This document shows, piece by piece, positions 31,626-40,753 of a stretch of 64,000 nt of DNA (position 1 is its first letter; the number at the start of each line of letters is the position of its first letter). The translations under genes were made by a program, and so were the position numbers. The DNA lies in assembly GCA_041390905.1 (NCBI GenBank), contig JAWKPA010000019.1, positions 1-64,000 on the forward strand, written 5' to 3'. Source of the stretch: JACKCD01 sp041390905. Its GTDB lineage: Bacteria; Chloroflexota; Anaerolineae; Promineifilales; Promineifilaceae. The notes beneath the pieces are model-generated. The model did not search any database and was not told the DNA's origin. It was given only the letters and a program-made list of their open reading frames with translations.

Positions 31626-34600
31626 TTATCCCAGGGCAATCGGCAATGAAAACGTAATCGTCGTCCCCACACCTCGTTCGCTTTGCGCCACCCAAATATC
31701 CTCACCGTGGGCATCAATCGCCATGCGGCAAAAGGCCAGCCCCAACCCCGTCCCGCGCCGCCGCTGCCCTTCACCGGTAATAAACTTCTGGAACATATGA
31801 TCCCGAATATCTGCCGGAATTCCCGGCCCGTTATCCACCACCGACACCAGTACCCGTCGCCCACTTTCGGTGCTGGCACTCCGCGCCTCAACGCGAATGC
31901 TGCCTCGGCCGGCCGGTGTTGTTTTCAGGGCATTGTCCAGCAAATTTTGCAGCACGCGCTCGATCAGGTTGGCATCCACCAATACTTTGGGCAGCGACAA
32001 CGGCACATCTTGTTCCAGATGAATCTGGTCTTCTTCAGCTAACGGCCGTTGCAGCCTCAACACCTCATCCACCAGTTCCGCCAGCACCACCGGACGGAAC
32101 GAAATCGGCATCTGCCCACTTTCCAGCCGGTTAATATCCAGAATCATATCCACCAGCCGCGTCGTTTTCTCCGTATTACGCTGCACAATCCCCAAATAAT
32201 CGTAAATTTCACTACTCAACTGCACGCTTGCCAACTGCTCTGTCATCAACTCCACGCAAATATTCACCGCCGACAGCGGATTACGCAAATCGTGGACAAT
32301 GGTATGTACCAAATCCTCGCGCATTCGACCCAGCCGCCGTTCATCGGTGACATTGCGCAAAATGAGCAAATGGCCGATGCGGTTGCCTTCGGCCACCACC
32401 GCCAGGTTGAGCCATTGAGTGATGTAGTTATTGGCCTCAAACTCGCCAAAACCGGGCTGTTCGTCGTTTGCACGCAGCCGTGTAATTTCCTCCAGCACCA
32501 GATCTACAAGCTGTGGCGAGATGGAGCGTAACTGTTTGATGGCATGGCGTAACGGCCGTTCTATCCACGCCTGCACCCCATCCGTCAACCCCAGCAGCGT
32601 CAGAGCCATCTCGTTAATCACCTTAATCCGGTTATCCGTCCCAATCAGCACAATTCCGTCCCGGCTGGCCTGAATCAACGCATTCAGTCGCGTCCGTTCA
32701 TTTTCTACCGACTGAAACAGCCGCGCATTTTCAAACGCAATCGAAGCCTGCTGCGCAATCGCCTGCCCCAGCGCCACCTCATCCGGCGAAAATTCCCGCC
32801 GCCGCCGGCTTTCCCACACCTCAGCATAAGCCACCGTTCTGCCGCCAAACTGCATCGGCAGCACCAGCAAACTTTTTACCCCGTGCTTTTGCAAATGCTG
32901 CTGCTCATGCGCATTCAAATCTTCATCATCACCATGAATCGTCGTCGGCCAGCCTACTTTGATCAACTGCAAATCACGCGGGAACTGCTCCGGCATGTAA
33001 TAAACCGTGCCTAAATCCGATTCACGCTCACTCGCCGTGGCACTCTCCCCTACATACTCAGCCAATACCGTTGAGTAAAAAGTATCGTCATCAAAACTGC
33101 AAATATAAGCACTGGTTGCCCCCAACACCTGGCACATCTGCTGGGCAATTCGCGCCAGTACATCGGGCAGGGCAATGGTCGAGGTCATCACTGCCATCGC
33201 CTCTCGAATGGCTGTCTGCTCCCGAAGCTGCCGCCGTGCGTGTTCATACAAATCCGCATTGACAAGTGCCGTGGCAATTTGTTGCCCAATGGTAATTTGC
33301 AGCGACACCTCTGAAAGGGACAAGGCACGGGGCTGGCGGGAAAACAAACACAGGCTCCCCAACGATTCGCCCCGATGCAGCAAGGGAATGCCTGAATAGG
33401 AACGCGCTCCCAGCCGCTTGATACCAGCCAGGACGGCTCGCAAGTCGGGCTGTAGCTTGATCACGGGGTCAAAATCTTGCGCCACATCATCAATTTGCAG
33501 CGGCTCCTGGCGCAAATGGACAAATTCACACACGCTGCCGCGCAAATCGCCTTGTTTCATCTGCTGGGCCACTGCCTCGTTAAAGCCAAAGGCGGCTTCA
33601 ACATACAGCAGGTCATCTTCGGGGTGGAGCAAGGTTATGACGCCCATTTCAAACCCCAGGGCGGTAATGGCGGCATAGAGGGTTTTTTCCAGGGTGTCGC
33701 CAATGATGAGTGAACTGCTGGCCTGACGGGTGACGGTGTAGAGTGTGCTGAGTCCGGCGGCGTATTCGCGCAGTTCAACATGGGTGCGGGCGTTGTCCAT
33801 TGCCAGCGAGATGGCTTCGGCCAAGGCTTCGGCTAATTGACGGTCATGGCGGGAAAACGGCCGTTTTTGTTCACTCTCCACATAAAAAACCCCAATCCGT
33901 TCGCCGCCGTGCCACAGAGGAATGGAAAGCACCTGCCGCTTATCGGCCAGCGTCAACCCTTCACTGGCTGGCGGTGGTGGTTGTTCCCATTCCCGAAACG
34001 GCCGTTCGCTGCTGCCCAACTTCACCGGCACCCACTTGCCAATATATGCCGCCAAACCACCCGTGGCCGACTGCACCACAAACTGATTTGCCGCCTCATC
34101 ATGCACCAAAATCGCCACCGCCGTCCAATTCGTCAGCCGCGCAATCGTCTCCGTAGCCGTCTGCACCACCGTCTCCGGCGTTAAATGCGAACTAATCAGC
34201 CGCAGCACCTCATACAAAACCGTCTGATGATCCGCCAGCCGATGCTGCATGTCATACATTTGGGCATTCCGCAGCGCCAGCGCCATCTGGTCAGCCGCCG
34301 CCTCCATCAACCCCACATACGCATCGCGGAAAAAATCCACCTGTGAATGCTGTAGCGTCAGCACCCCCAGCACCTGCTCCCCACTCATAATTGGCACCGC
34401 CATTGCAGAACGGGCCGGCTTAATCTCGCCCGGCAGCTTCACCCAGCGGTCATCCTGAAACGTGTCGCGGATAAGCGTAGAGTGGCCGTTAACCACCACC
34501 CAGTGCGCCAAACCCTGCTTCATCACCGTTTGCAGCAGCCCATCATGCTGCCCATTGCTGTTTTCCCGCCCCGATAGATAGCTGTGCGTCACCCGCAGCT

Positions 34601-36197
34601 CTCCATCCACCAGCAGCAAGCTGCCTAGCTCCGCCTCGGTTAACGTGGCAGCCACGTACACCGCATTTTGCAGCACTTTCTCAATCTCTGGCCCTTCGGC
34701 CGTGGCCCGCGCCACCTGCACCAAACTCTCAAAAAGCTGCTTCTGCGCCAACAAATCCTCCCGCGCCCTGCGGCTCTCGGTAATGTCGGTGGCAGCCCCA
34801 TAAATATGAGTAACACACCCCGTTTGCTCATCGCGCAACGAGCGTCCAACATCACGCAGCCACCGCACGGCTCCCGCCCGTGTCACAATACGGTACTCCG
34901 ACTCATCCGCCTCGCCCGCCAGCAGCCGCGCACTACGCGCCCGGAACAAACCCTGATCTGTTGGATGCACCACCGTCAGCCATCCTCCCTGCCCCTGCAT
35001 CGCCGCTGCCGAATAGCCAGTGACGCGGGTAAACGCTTCTGTCACCCACTCCAGCCTGGTCTGCCCTTGCTCATCTACCTGATAAGCATAGGCGTAATCT
35101 GACACCATTTCCGACACTAGCCGGTAACGTGCCTCGCTGGCCGCCAACTGGCTTTCCGCCTGTCGCCGGGGCGTTACATCACGCAACACAAATAACCGCC
35201 CCCGCAGTGCTAGCACATCATCATATAGCGGCGAAATCTGCAAATCATATTCGCGCCGCTCCCCTTGCACTGAAAGCGTTAGCAGGCTGTCGCCTTCAAA
35301 TACATTTTCATACTGGGCAATTAGCTCTGGTTGGTGCGCTAAATATGAGGCTAACGGCCGGCCGATCATTTCCTCCCTCGCTTCACCAAAAATCAACCGC
35401 GCCGCCGGATTAACGTCTACAATCCGGTTCTGTAAATCCAGCACCACCACCCCTTCGCGCATACTGTCCAGCGTCACCCGCCGCGCCACCGGCACCAGGT
35501 CAAACAAATTCAGCCGAAATACCGCCCAGGCCGCAATCATTCCCGACAGCGCAAAGCCAATCGGCGTCCAGTCCAGCTCAGGAATCGGCCCCAGGTTAAA
35601 CAGAGAATATAAATTGCCCAGCCAGGGAAACAGCGAGCCAACAATGAGCAGCAGCAGTTGGGCGCGATAGGCCAGCGGGAAACGGCGCACAGCACTCATA
35701 ATCATCACTGTACCAGCAGCCAGCAGCAGATATGAAACCGTAACATGCACCCAAAACCAGCTGCCATATTCCAGTTTAAGTGCCAGAAATGAGCTTGTTT
35801 CTTGCAGCATCAACGTGCGCCAGATTAGCAAGTGACGCTCATTGGTCACGGCCAGCACAATGGTTACAAATGGCACAAGACCCAACCCGAACAGCCGCCA
35901 GCGCGTTATTGCTTTGCTATACCCTGCGTAATGCGCCGCAAACAAAAACCAGAAGAGCGAGACGGTGGCAATACCCAGGTATTCGATCTTGGCAAACAAA
36001 ATTTTGCTGGCAAGCGGCCGGGCAGCAATTTCCAGGGTGTAGCCCAGTGACCAAGTAAAAATGGCGACCATAAGGGCAAAAAAGTAGGGAACCCAGACGG
36101 CAACGCGCCAGCGCGAAATGGCATAGGCGGCCACGCCAGCGGTCATTCCTGCGGCTAACAAGGGTATGAGCAAGATAAATCTAAATTCCCAGTTCAT
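31626..36197 (-). CDS. Membrane hybrid-sensor-like histidine kinase: 7TM, PAS, PAS, four GAF, PAS, HisKA, HATPase
   Basis: About 1523 residues from the ATG at 36197 (M-N-W-E-F, the usual start of the 7TM sensor); an ATG 21 bases upstream is also open. Order: 7TM histidine-kinase sensor (about 1-225), PAS (240-350, D-V-N-P-A-A-R-L-I-F-G), PAS/PAC (365-490), four GAF domains (about 500-660, 670-815, 825-985, 1000-1180), PAS (1190-1290), HisKA with phospho-His in V-H-D-L-R-N-P-L, and HATPase_c with D-N-A-L, D-N-G-P-G-I-P and G-T-G-L-G-L-A-F. No receiver domain and no response regulator next to it. The ligand cannot be read; the GAF array suggests several inputs. Confidence 0.9.
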   Translation of the reverse strand: MNWEFRFILLIPLLAAGMTAGVAAYAISRWRVAVWVPYFFALMVAIFTWSLGYTLEIAARPLASKILFAKIEYLGIATVSLFWFLFAAHYAGYSKAITRWRLFGLGLVPFVTIVLAVTNERHLLIWRTLMLQETSSFLALKLEYGSWFWVHVTVSYLLLAAGTVMIMSAVRRFPLAYRAQLLLLIVGSLFPWLGNLYSLFNLGPIPELDWTPIGFALSGMIAAWAVFRLNLFDLVPVARRVTLDSMREGVVVLDLQNRIVDVNPAARLIFGEAREEMIGRPLASYLAHQPELIAQYENVFEGDSLLTLSVQGERREYDLQISPLYDDVLALRGRLFVLRDVTPRRQAESQLAASEARYRLVSEMVSDYAYAYQVDEQGQTRLEWVTEAFTRVTGYSAAAMQGQGGWLTVVHPTDQGLFRARSARLLAGEADESEYRIVTRAGAVRWLRDVGRSLRDEQTGCVTHIYGAATDITESRRAREDLLAQKQLFESLVQVARATAEGPEIEKVLQNAVYVAATLTEAELGSLLLVDGELRVTHSYLSGRENSNGQHDGLLQTVMKQGLAHWVVVNGHSTLIRDTFQDDRWVKLPGEIKPARSAMAVPIMSGEQVLGVLTLQHSQVDFFRDAYVGLMEAAADQMALALRNAQMYDMQHRLADHQTVLYEVLRLISSHLTPETVVQTATETIARLTNWTAVAILVHDEAANQFVVQSATGGLAAYIGKWVPVKLGSSERPFREWEQPPPPASEGLTLADKRQVLSIPLWHGGERIGVFYVESEQKRPFSRHDRQLAEALAEAISLAMDNARTHVELREYAAGLSTLYTVTRQASSSLIIGDTLEKTLYAAITALGFEMGVITLLHPEDDLLYVEAAFGFNEAVAQQMKQGDLRGSVCEFVHLRQEPLQIDDVAQDFDPVIKLQPDLRAVLAGIKRLGARSYSGIPLLHRGESLGSLCLFSRQPRALSLSEVSLQITIGQQIATALVNADLYEHARRQLREQTAIREAMAVMTSTIALPDVLARIAQQMCQVLGATSAYICSFDDDTFYSTVLAEYVGESATASERESDLGTVYYMPEQFPRDLQLIKVGWPTTIHGDDEDLNAHEQQHLQKHGVKSLLVLPMQFGGRTVAYAEVWESRRRREFSPDEVALGQAIAQQASIAFENARLFQSVENERTRLNALIQASRDGIVLIGTDNRIKVINEMALTLLGLTDGVQAWIERPLRHAIKQLRSISPQLVDLVLEEITRLRANDEQPGFGEFEANNYITQWLNLAVVAEGNRIGHLLILRNVTDERRLGRMREDLVHTIVHDLRNPLSAVNICVELMTEQLASVQLSSEIYDYLGIVQRNTEKTTRLVDMILDINRLESGQMPISFRPVVLAELVDEVLRLQRPLAEEDQIHLEQDVPLSLPKVLVDANLIERVLQNLLDNALKTTPAGRGSIRVEARSASTESGRRVLVSVVDNGPGIPADIRDHMFQKFITGEGQRRRGTGLGLAFCRMAIDAHGEDIWVAQSERGVGTTITFSLPIALG

Positions 36198-36446
36198 GAC
36201 TATGCCCAACAGAACCATCTAACAGCGAGAATTGTGAGCAAATTTTCACAGTATGGCAACTTAGGAGCTAGCTTTTGCCTAAAAAATCAACGCAAAATTT
36301 ATTCAGGACAGGCGAAGATGGTTCAGACGCTGCTGAGGGTAGTGTGATGGCTCCATTGGATGATTATTGTAGACAAAAATGGCCTGTCTTGCCACTGCAA
36401 TCGCCCAAATTGACTACGCCGCTCATCCTCTGTACACTTCCCCGCC

Positions 36447-37400
36447 ATGAGTATGCAACATCTCCAACGGCCGTTTTTTTTCCCAACCCCGCCCTCCCAT
36501 CCCTTTGTCCACATTTTTTTTATGGATGGCGTGGGCTTGGGCAGCAACGACCCCGCCGTCAACCCCTTTTGCCACGCCGCCATGCCCGCCCTGACCAGCC
36601 TGCTGGGGGAAAACTGGTTTGCCACGCGGCAGCGCATTGACACACCCGGTGCCACGCTGGTTCCTACCGATGCCAGCCTGGGTGTTTCCGGCCGGCCGCA
36701 AAGTGCCACCGGCCAGGCCACCATTCTCACGGGCAAAAACGTCCCCCGGCTGATTGGGGAGCATTATGGGCCAAAGCCCAATGCAGCGGTGCGCGAGGTG
36801 ATTCGGCAGGGGTCGCTGTTTTCCGAAGTAGCGGGCAGTGCTGCCCTGCTTTCTCCCTACCCACAGGGCTATTTTGACAGCCTGGACAGCGGCAAGCGGC
36901 TGCCTTCGGCGGTGCCAATGGCGGCAATGGTGGGTGGCGTGGGGTTAAAAACGGCCGTTGATCTCCAGCAAGGCCACGCCGTCAGCCCCGGCTTCACCAA
37001 CCAGGCGTGGCGCGACCAGCTTGGCTACAGCGACATGCCCCTGCTGACACTGGAGGAGGCTGGTCAGCGCCTTGCCCAGCTTGCCGCCACTTACCGCTTC
37101 AGCTTTTTTGAACATTGGCCCAGTGACCGGCTCGGCCATCGCGGCCCGCTGGCCGATGCAGCCCGCCATCTGGAAATGCTCGACACGGTGCTGGGCAGCC
37201 TTGTTGCCCATTGGCCCCATGAAAACGGGCTGCTGCTCATCACCAGTGACCACGGCAACATTGAAGAAAAACACCATCGCCAGCACACCACCAACCCTGT
37301 CCCTACCGTTATTGTGGGTGCCAACCACGCCCATTACGCCAGCCAAATTGAAACTTTGGCCGACATTGCCCCTGTCGTGCGCCGTCACCTTAACTTATGA
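36447..37400 (+). CDS. Alkaline-phosphatase-superfamily metalloenzyme (phosphoglycerate mutase/phosphopentomutase-like)
   Basis: 317 residues; the start could also be the next ATG at 36453. Metal-binding motifs of the superfamily in order: F-M-D-G-V-G-L-G near 24-31, nucleophile region S-G-R-P-Q-S-A-T-G-Q near 82-91, D-R-L-G-H-R-G near 226, and T-S-D-H-G-N-I-E-E near 263. It is shorter than iPGM (about 510) and closer in size to archaeal-type or uncharacterised metalloenzyme-domain proteins. Phosphate transfer or hydrolysis is likely; the substrate is not known. Flanked downstream by a GAGACTG hairpin and flavin reductase gene. Confidence 0.8.
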   Translation: MSMQHLQRPFFFPTPPSHPFVHIFFMDGVGLGSNDPAVNPFCHAAMPALTSLLGENWFATRQRIDTPGATLVPTDASLGVSGRPQSATGQATILTGKNVPRLIGEHYGPKPNAAVREVIRQGSLFSEVAGSAALLSPYPQGYFDSLDSGKRLPSAVPMAAMVGGVGLKTAVDLQQGHAVSPGFTNQAWRDQLGYSDMPLLTLEEAGQRLAQLAATYRFSFFEHWPSDRLGHRGPLADAARHLEMLDTVLGSLVAHWPHENGLLLITSDHGNIEEKHHRQHTTNPVPTVIVGANHAHYASQIETLADIAPVVRRHLNL

Positions 37401-37410
37401 CAAAGGCAGA

Positions 37411-37482
37411 TTAAGAGACTGGGAGATTAGGAGATTGGGAGATTGCGTCAGTCTCTCGGTCTCTTAGTCTCCTAATCTCCCT
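37411..37482. repeat. Tandem-arm hairpin, GAGACTGG/GAGATTGG family
   Basis: AAGAGACTGGGAGATTAGGA then GATTGGGAGATT on the left, and TCTCGGTCTCTTAGTCTCCT then AATCTCCC on the right. Same family as 6091 and 49273. Confidence 0.88.
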
Positions 37483-37505
37483 ATTTCTTAACAGGAGTAC
37501 CCAAC

Positions 37506-38006
37506 ATGCCCGTTACATCTGAAAATTTCCGTGAGGCACTACGCCTTTTTCCCTCTGGTGTCACCATTGTCACCATTAAAGCTCCCGATGACCCTCGGCT
37601 GCATGGCATGACGGTGTCGGCGTTTACCTCGGTTTCACCCTCGCCGCCGCTGATTATGGTTTGCATTGACCACAGCACGTCGTCTTATGAGCTGATGGAA
37701 AAGGCAGGCACGGTCTTTGCGGTTAACATTTTGCCCCGCGACAAGATGGATTTGTCGAATCGGTTTGCCTGGGTGAAGGATGAGGATCGGTTTGCGGAGG
37801 GGGATTGGAAAACGGCCGTTACTGGTGCTCCCGTTCTCGAAGATGCCCTCGCCTGGCTCGACTGCACCATCTACGCCCGTTTCGCCGCCGGAACCCACAC
37901 CATTTATATTGGCGAAGTGCAAGCCAGCGGTGTTCCCCGCCCTGACGACGAACCGCTTCTTTACTGGAATCGCGGCTACCGCCACCTGGCTTTGGCGGAT
38001 GAGTAG
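37506..38006 (+). CDS. Flavin reductase-like (FMN-binding split barrel) protein
   Basis: 166 residues with AGGAG 7-11 bases before the ATG. Family features: F-R-E-A-L-R-L-F-P-S-G-V-T-I-V-T near the N-terminus, G-M-T-V-S-A-F-T-S-V-S-P-S-P-P-L, F-A-V-N-I-L, and the C-terminal H-T-I-Y-I-G-E-V with P-L-L-Y-W-N-R-G-Y-R. It reduces FMN/FAD with NAD(P)H, typically for a two-component monooxygenase; no oxygenase partner is adjacent apart from the Rieske remnant at 38664, which may be coincidental. Confidence 0.9.
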   Translation: MPVTSENFREALRLFPSGVTIVTIKAPDDPRLHGMTVSAFTSVSPSPPLIMVCIDHSTSSYELMEKAGTVFAVNILPRDKMDLSNRFAWVKDEDRFAEGDWKTAVTGAPVLEDALAWLDCTIYARFAAGTHTIYIGEVQASGVPRPDDEPLLYWNRGYRHLALADE

Positions 38007-38015
38007 CGGCGCATC

Positions 38016-38082
38016 GAAAACGGCCGTTTTTACACCATTTTTAACATGGACAGGAAGGCAGGCAGAGGGCGAAACGGCCGTT
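38016..38082. terminator. Two ACGGCCGT-centred stem-loops after the flavin reductase gene
   Basis: AAAACGGCCGTTTT with extra T (38018-38032) and GAAACGGCCGTTTC (38072-38083). The first, 10 bases after the stop and followed by a T-run, is terminator-like; the second is an extra copy. The next 300 bases contain no gene I can recognise. Confidence 0.5.
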
Positions 38083-38354
38083 TCTCATCCCCGCGCCCGG
38101 CTGTACCAGCAGCTAGACGGCGGGCGCAACGGGCGATTTGTTGTTGGGATGTAGCAGGTGTCTACTTTTGGTGCATCTACAGTGAGGTAAAGGTGGATTT
38201 GGTAGAGGAAAGTGGGGGGGAAGCTAACAGCATTTGCATATAAATGACAGCCCCGGCAGATGCGTCGCCGCAAGCATTCCTGGAAATGTAGCCTGGGGCA
38301 ACTTTTACCGTGATGACGCAGAGACTTTTTGGCGCACGTGGGCGAGTCGAAGCA

Positions 38355-38638
38355 TAAAAATGGGACGCTGATTTGCCTGATTAGGCTCTGTTGACATTTC
38401 AGAATTTGAACTGCAAAGGGCGCAAAGAAAGAGAAGAAAACAAGGGTTCTTCAGGCATTCGTCGGGCCACCCCACATTGTAGTGTCGAGGCATGCCTCGA
38501 CACTACAATGTGTTCCGTCAACCCCATGAGATCCCAAAGACCCAGAAAACAAGCTAAATCTTTGCGATCTTTGCGGTGAGATCTGCTTCTTTTTACCAAA
38601 TACCAACAGAACCCAAACTGATCAGGCAAATCAGCGTT
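38355..38638. repeat. Nested repeat cluster with a transposon-like element in a hairpin loop
   Basis: Outer layer: GACGCTGATTTGCCTGAT (38363-38380) against ATCAGGCAAATCAGCGT (about 38621-38637), a GACGCAGATT-family hairpin. In its loop sits an element with inverted ends GGCTCTGTTGACATTT (from 38383) and AAATACCAACAGAACCC (ending about 38616), internally similar to 17435-17573 (shared CAGAATTTGAAC, AGAAAGAGAAGAAAA, ATCTGCTTCTTTTT). Inside that lies a perfect 40-base palindrome (38473-38512). The element is MITE-like: no coding capacity, terminal inverted repeats slightly reminiscent of IS6-type ends. Confidence 0.8.
38473..38512. repeat. Perfect 40-base palindrome without spacer
   Basis: Left half CACATTGTAGTGTCGAGGCA, right half its exact reverse complement TGCCTCGACACTACAATGTG, meeting at 38492/38493. 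Confidence 0.97.
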
Positions 38639-38663
38639 TTCCTTGCAGGACAGGTGTAAGAGA

Positions 38664-38774
38664 ATGGAGCAAGATCGCGTTTTGTGGCATGATTGGCACC
38701 CGGTGGCGGGGGTGGAGGAGTTGGCAGAAAAGAATCCGCTGCGGGTGCGGCTGTTGGAGGTGGACGCCCATTGA
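38664..38774 (+). pseudogene. Rieske-type oxygenase, 36-residue N-terminal remnant
   Basis: Too short for ordinary gene calling. It reads M-E-Q-D-R-V-L-W-H-D-W-H-P-V-A-G-V-E-E-L and then N-P-L-R-V-R-L-L-E-V-D-A-H before TGA. This matches the opening of Rieske aromatic-ring oxygenases (W-H-P-V-A-x-x-x-E-L ... P-x-x-V-R-L-L) before the [2Fe-2S] site. The TGA at 38772 is formed at the junction with the AGAAGTT double palindrome (starting 38774), so the rest was lost at the repeat. Confidence 0.6.
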
Positions 38775-38807
38775 GAAGTTCAACTTCTCAGAAGAAGTTG
38801 AACTTCT
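38774..38807. repeat. AGAAGTT double palindrome
   Basis: AGAAGTTCAACTTCT 38774-38788 and AGAAGTTGAACTTCT 38793-38807, followed by AGCGTAACTTATTTAATCC as at 24741. It marks the truncation point of the Rieske remnant and lies upstream of an Lrp-type regulator. Confidence 0.95.
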
Positions 38808-38994
38808 AGCGTAACTTATTTAATCCGCGATAGTCACAGATGTCACAACAAAACTTCTGTGGCTTTTTGCGTTTTCTCTGTGTCGCTTCGAGCCATGCTC
38901 CGACAATATTCGTTTTCCCAGCGCAAATATTTTGCACAATTCGCGTATTTTTGTACAATTTCTGCGAATTTCGCAAAAAAGCGAGGGTTGTACT

Positions 38995-39441
38995 GTGGAC
39001 AAGCTGGATATTGCCATCATTCGGGCGCTGCAAGAAGATGCGCGAAAACCCTATACCGATATTGCCAAAATGCTCAACGTTGCCGAAAGCACTGTGCGTA
39101 ATCGCGTGGCGCGTTTGCTCGATGACGACACGCTGCGGCTGCGGGCGACGTTTGATTATATGAAGCTGGGGTTCAACGCCTCCGCTTTTCTTAACGTGGT
39201 CGTGCAGCCCGGTAAGCTGGACGCTGTTGCCGAGAAGCTAAAAGCGATCCCCGAAGTCAGCTACTTGATGGCAATTACCGGCACGCCCGATTTGCTCGCA
39301 GAGTTAACCTGTCGTGATCATCACCATTTGATGGAGGTGATCACCAAACGGGTTCATGCGATTGATGGCATTGTTTCCACCTCAACATCCATCATTATGA
39401 AAGTGTATAAGGAACTGTTGCCCACGATTAGCCCGGAATGA
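38995..39441 (+). CDS. Lrp/AsnC-family transcriptional regulator
   Basis: 148 residues from the GTG at 38995 (V-D-K-L-D-I-A-I-I-R-A-L-Q-E-D-A-R); GAGGG lies about 10 bases upstream. The frame is open to 38932 but those residues lack family character. N-terminal helix-turn-helix (T-D-I-A-K-M-L-N-V-A-E-S-T-V-R-N-R-V) and C-terminal RAM ligand-binding domain ending L-L-P-T-I-S. An AT-rich upstream stretch with repeated GCACAATTCGCG / GTACAATTTCTGCG may hold its operator. It probably controls the following GcvT-like and oxidoreductase genes. Confidence 0.9.
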   Translation: MDKLDIAIIRALQEDARKPYTDIAKMLNVAESTVRNRVARLLDDDTLRLRATFDYMKLGFNASAFLNVVVQPGKLDAVAEKLKAIPEVSYLMAITGTPDLLAELTCRDHHHLMEVITKRVHAIDGIVSTSTSIIMKVYKELLPTISPE

Positions 39442-39512
39442 GATTGGGGATTGGAGATTAGGGATTGGAGATTGAACCTGTAACAATCTCCAATCTCCAA
39501 TCTCCAATCCCC
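39441..39512. repeat. Tandem-arm hairpin, GATTGGA heptad family
   Basis: GATTGGGGATTGGAGATTAG and more on the left, a loop with GAACCTGTAAC, three TCCAATC units on the right. It starts at the Lrp gene stop codon; the next gene's AAGGAG follows. Confidence 0.92.
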
Positions 39513-39529
39513 CGCAAAAGGTAAGGAGT

Positions 39530-40747
39530 ATGATAAAACGATCCCCGTTTTACCCACGTTTGCTGGAGAGCAACGAGACGATGTTTTGGGATAACTGGGT
39601 GGGGTATGCCAGCCCGACGCAGTATCAATATTCAACCGTGTTTGAATATTTTTCGGCGCGAAATGCGGTGGCTTTGTTTGACAGCTCGCCGCTGTTTAAA
39701 TATCACATCAAGGGCGCAGATGCTGCCCGGTTTTTGTCGGGGGTGCTGGTGCGGGATGTGGCGAAATGCCCGGTGGGGCGGGCGCAGTACACCATTTGGT
39801 GCAATGACGCTGGTTTTGTGCTGGAAGACGGGGTGCTGCTGCACGTGGCCGAGGATGAGTATTGGCTGACGGCGGCGGAGCCAAATTTGAAATATTTTTC
39901 TGATTTGGCGGGGCGGCAGCAGGTGGAAATTAGAGATATTTCCGAAGATTATGGGATTTTGGCGGTGCAGGGGCCGCATTCGCTGGCGGTTTTGCAGCAG
40001 TTGACCCAGGATGTGGCCGGGTTGCGCTACTTTGGCCTGACGGAAACAAAGATTGCTAAAAAGCCGGTGGTGGTGTCGCGCACGGGGTTTACGGGGGATG
40101 TGGGGTATGAGATTTGGGTGAAGCGTGACGATGCGCTGGCGGTTTGGGATGCGCTGCGGGAGGCGGGGCGGGGGTATAACCTGACGCTGATGGGGTCGCG
40201 GGCGTTGAGCATGGCGCGGATTGAGGCGGGGCTGCTGTTGATTGGGGTGGATTTTGCCTCGGCGCGGTATGCGTGGGTGGATGCGCAGCGGGAAACGCCG
40301 CTGGAGCTGGGGTTGGGGTGGATGTTGCGGGGGTTGGCGGGGGATAAACGGCCGTTTATCGGTCGCACCGCCATCGAACACGCCATCCAGCACAAAACCG
40401 CACGCTGGCACACGGTTGGACTCATGCTCGATGCCGCAGTCTACGAACAAATCCACAACCGCCAAGGCATCATCGCCCCCAAAGCCGACATGCTGTACCA
40501 GGACACGCTCTACATCTACAGCGACGATTACAACGTCAACCCCAACAGCGAATACGTGGGCTATGTCACCAGCCTTGTTTTTTCGCCCCTGCTAAAGCGC
40601 CACATTGCCATTGCCAAAATTGCGGCCGGCGTAGCGGTCGAAGGGGCGCGGGTCTTTGTCGAAATGGAGGTGCTGCACCGTTCACAATATTTCCCGGCGC
40701 AGATCACCCGCCTGCCATTTTATAATCCGGCACGAAAAACAGCATAA
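39530..40747 (+). CDS. GcvT-family aminomethyltransferase-like protein
   Basis: 405 residues, AAGGAG before the ATG. Folate-binding GCV_T fold: V-A-L-F-D-S-S-P-L-F-K-Y near 48, I-L-A-V-Q-G-P-H-S near 145, S-R-T-G-F-T-G-D-V-G-Y-E-I-W around 180, S-M-A-R-I-E-A-G-L near 225. It lacks the rest of the glycine cleavage system nearby, so it more likely demethylates a methylated substrate using tetrahydrofolate, as in dimethylglycine, vanillate or DMSP demethylases. It fits with the later amine-catabolism genes. Confidence 0.88.
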   Translation: MIKRSPFYPRLLESNETMFWDNWVGYASPTQYQYSTVFEYFSARNAVALFDSSPLFKYHIKGADAARFLSGVLVRDVAKCPVGRAQYTIWCNDAGFVLEDGVLLHVAEDEYWLTAAEPNLKYFSDLAGRQQVEIRDISEDYGILAVQGPHSLAVLQQLTQDVAGLRYFGLTETKIAKKPVVVSRTGFTGDVGYEIWVKRDDALAVWDALREAGRGYNLTLMGSRALSMARIEAGLLLIGVDFASARYAWVDAQRETPLELGLGWMLRGLAGDKRPFIGRTAIEHAIQHKTARWHTVGLMLDAAVYEQIHNRQGIIAPKADMLYQDTLYIYSDDYNVNPNSEYVGYVTSLVFSPLLKRHIAIAKIAAGVAVEGARVFVEMEVLHRSQYFPAQITRLPFYNPARKTA

Positions 40748-40753
40748 GATGTT

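Noticed and set aside
38037..38243. Small frames after the flavin reductase gene
   Set aside because: No family resemblance, and they consist largely of palindrome and Arg/Pro-rich translation; left as non-coding.
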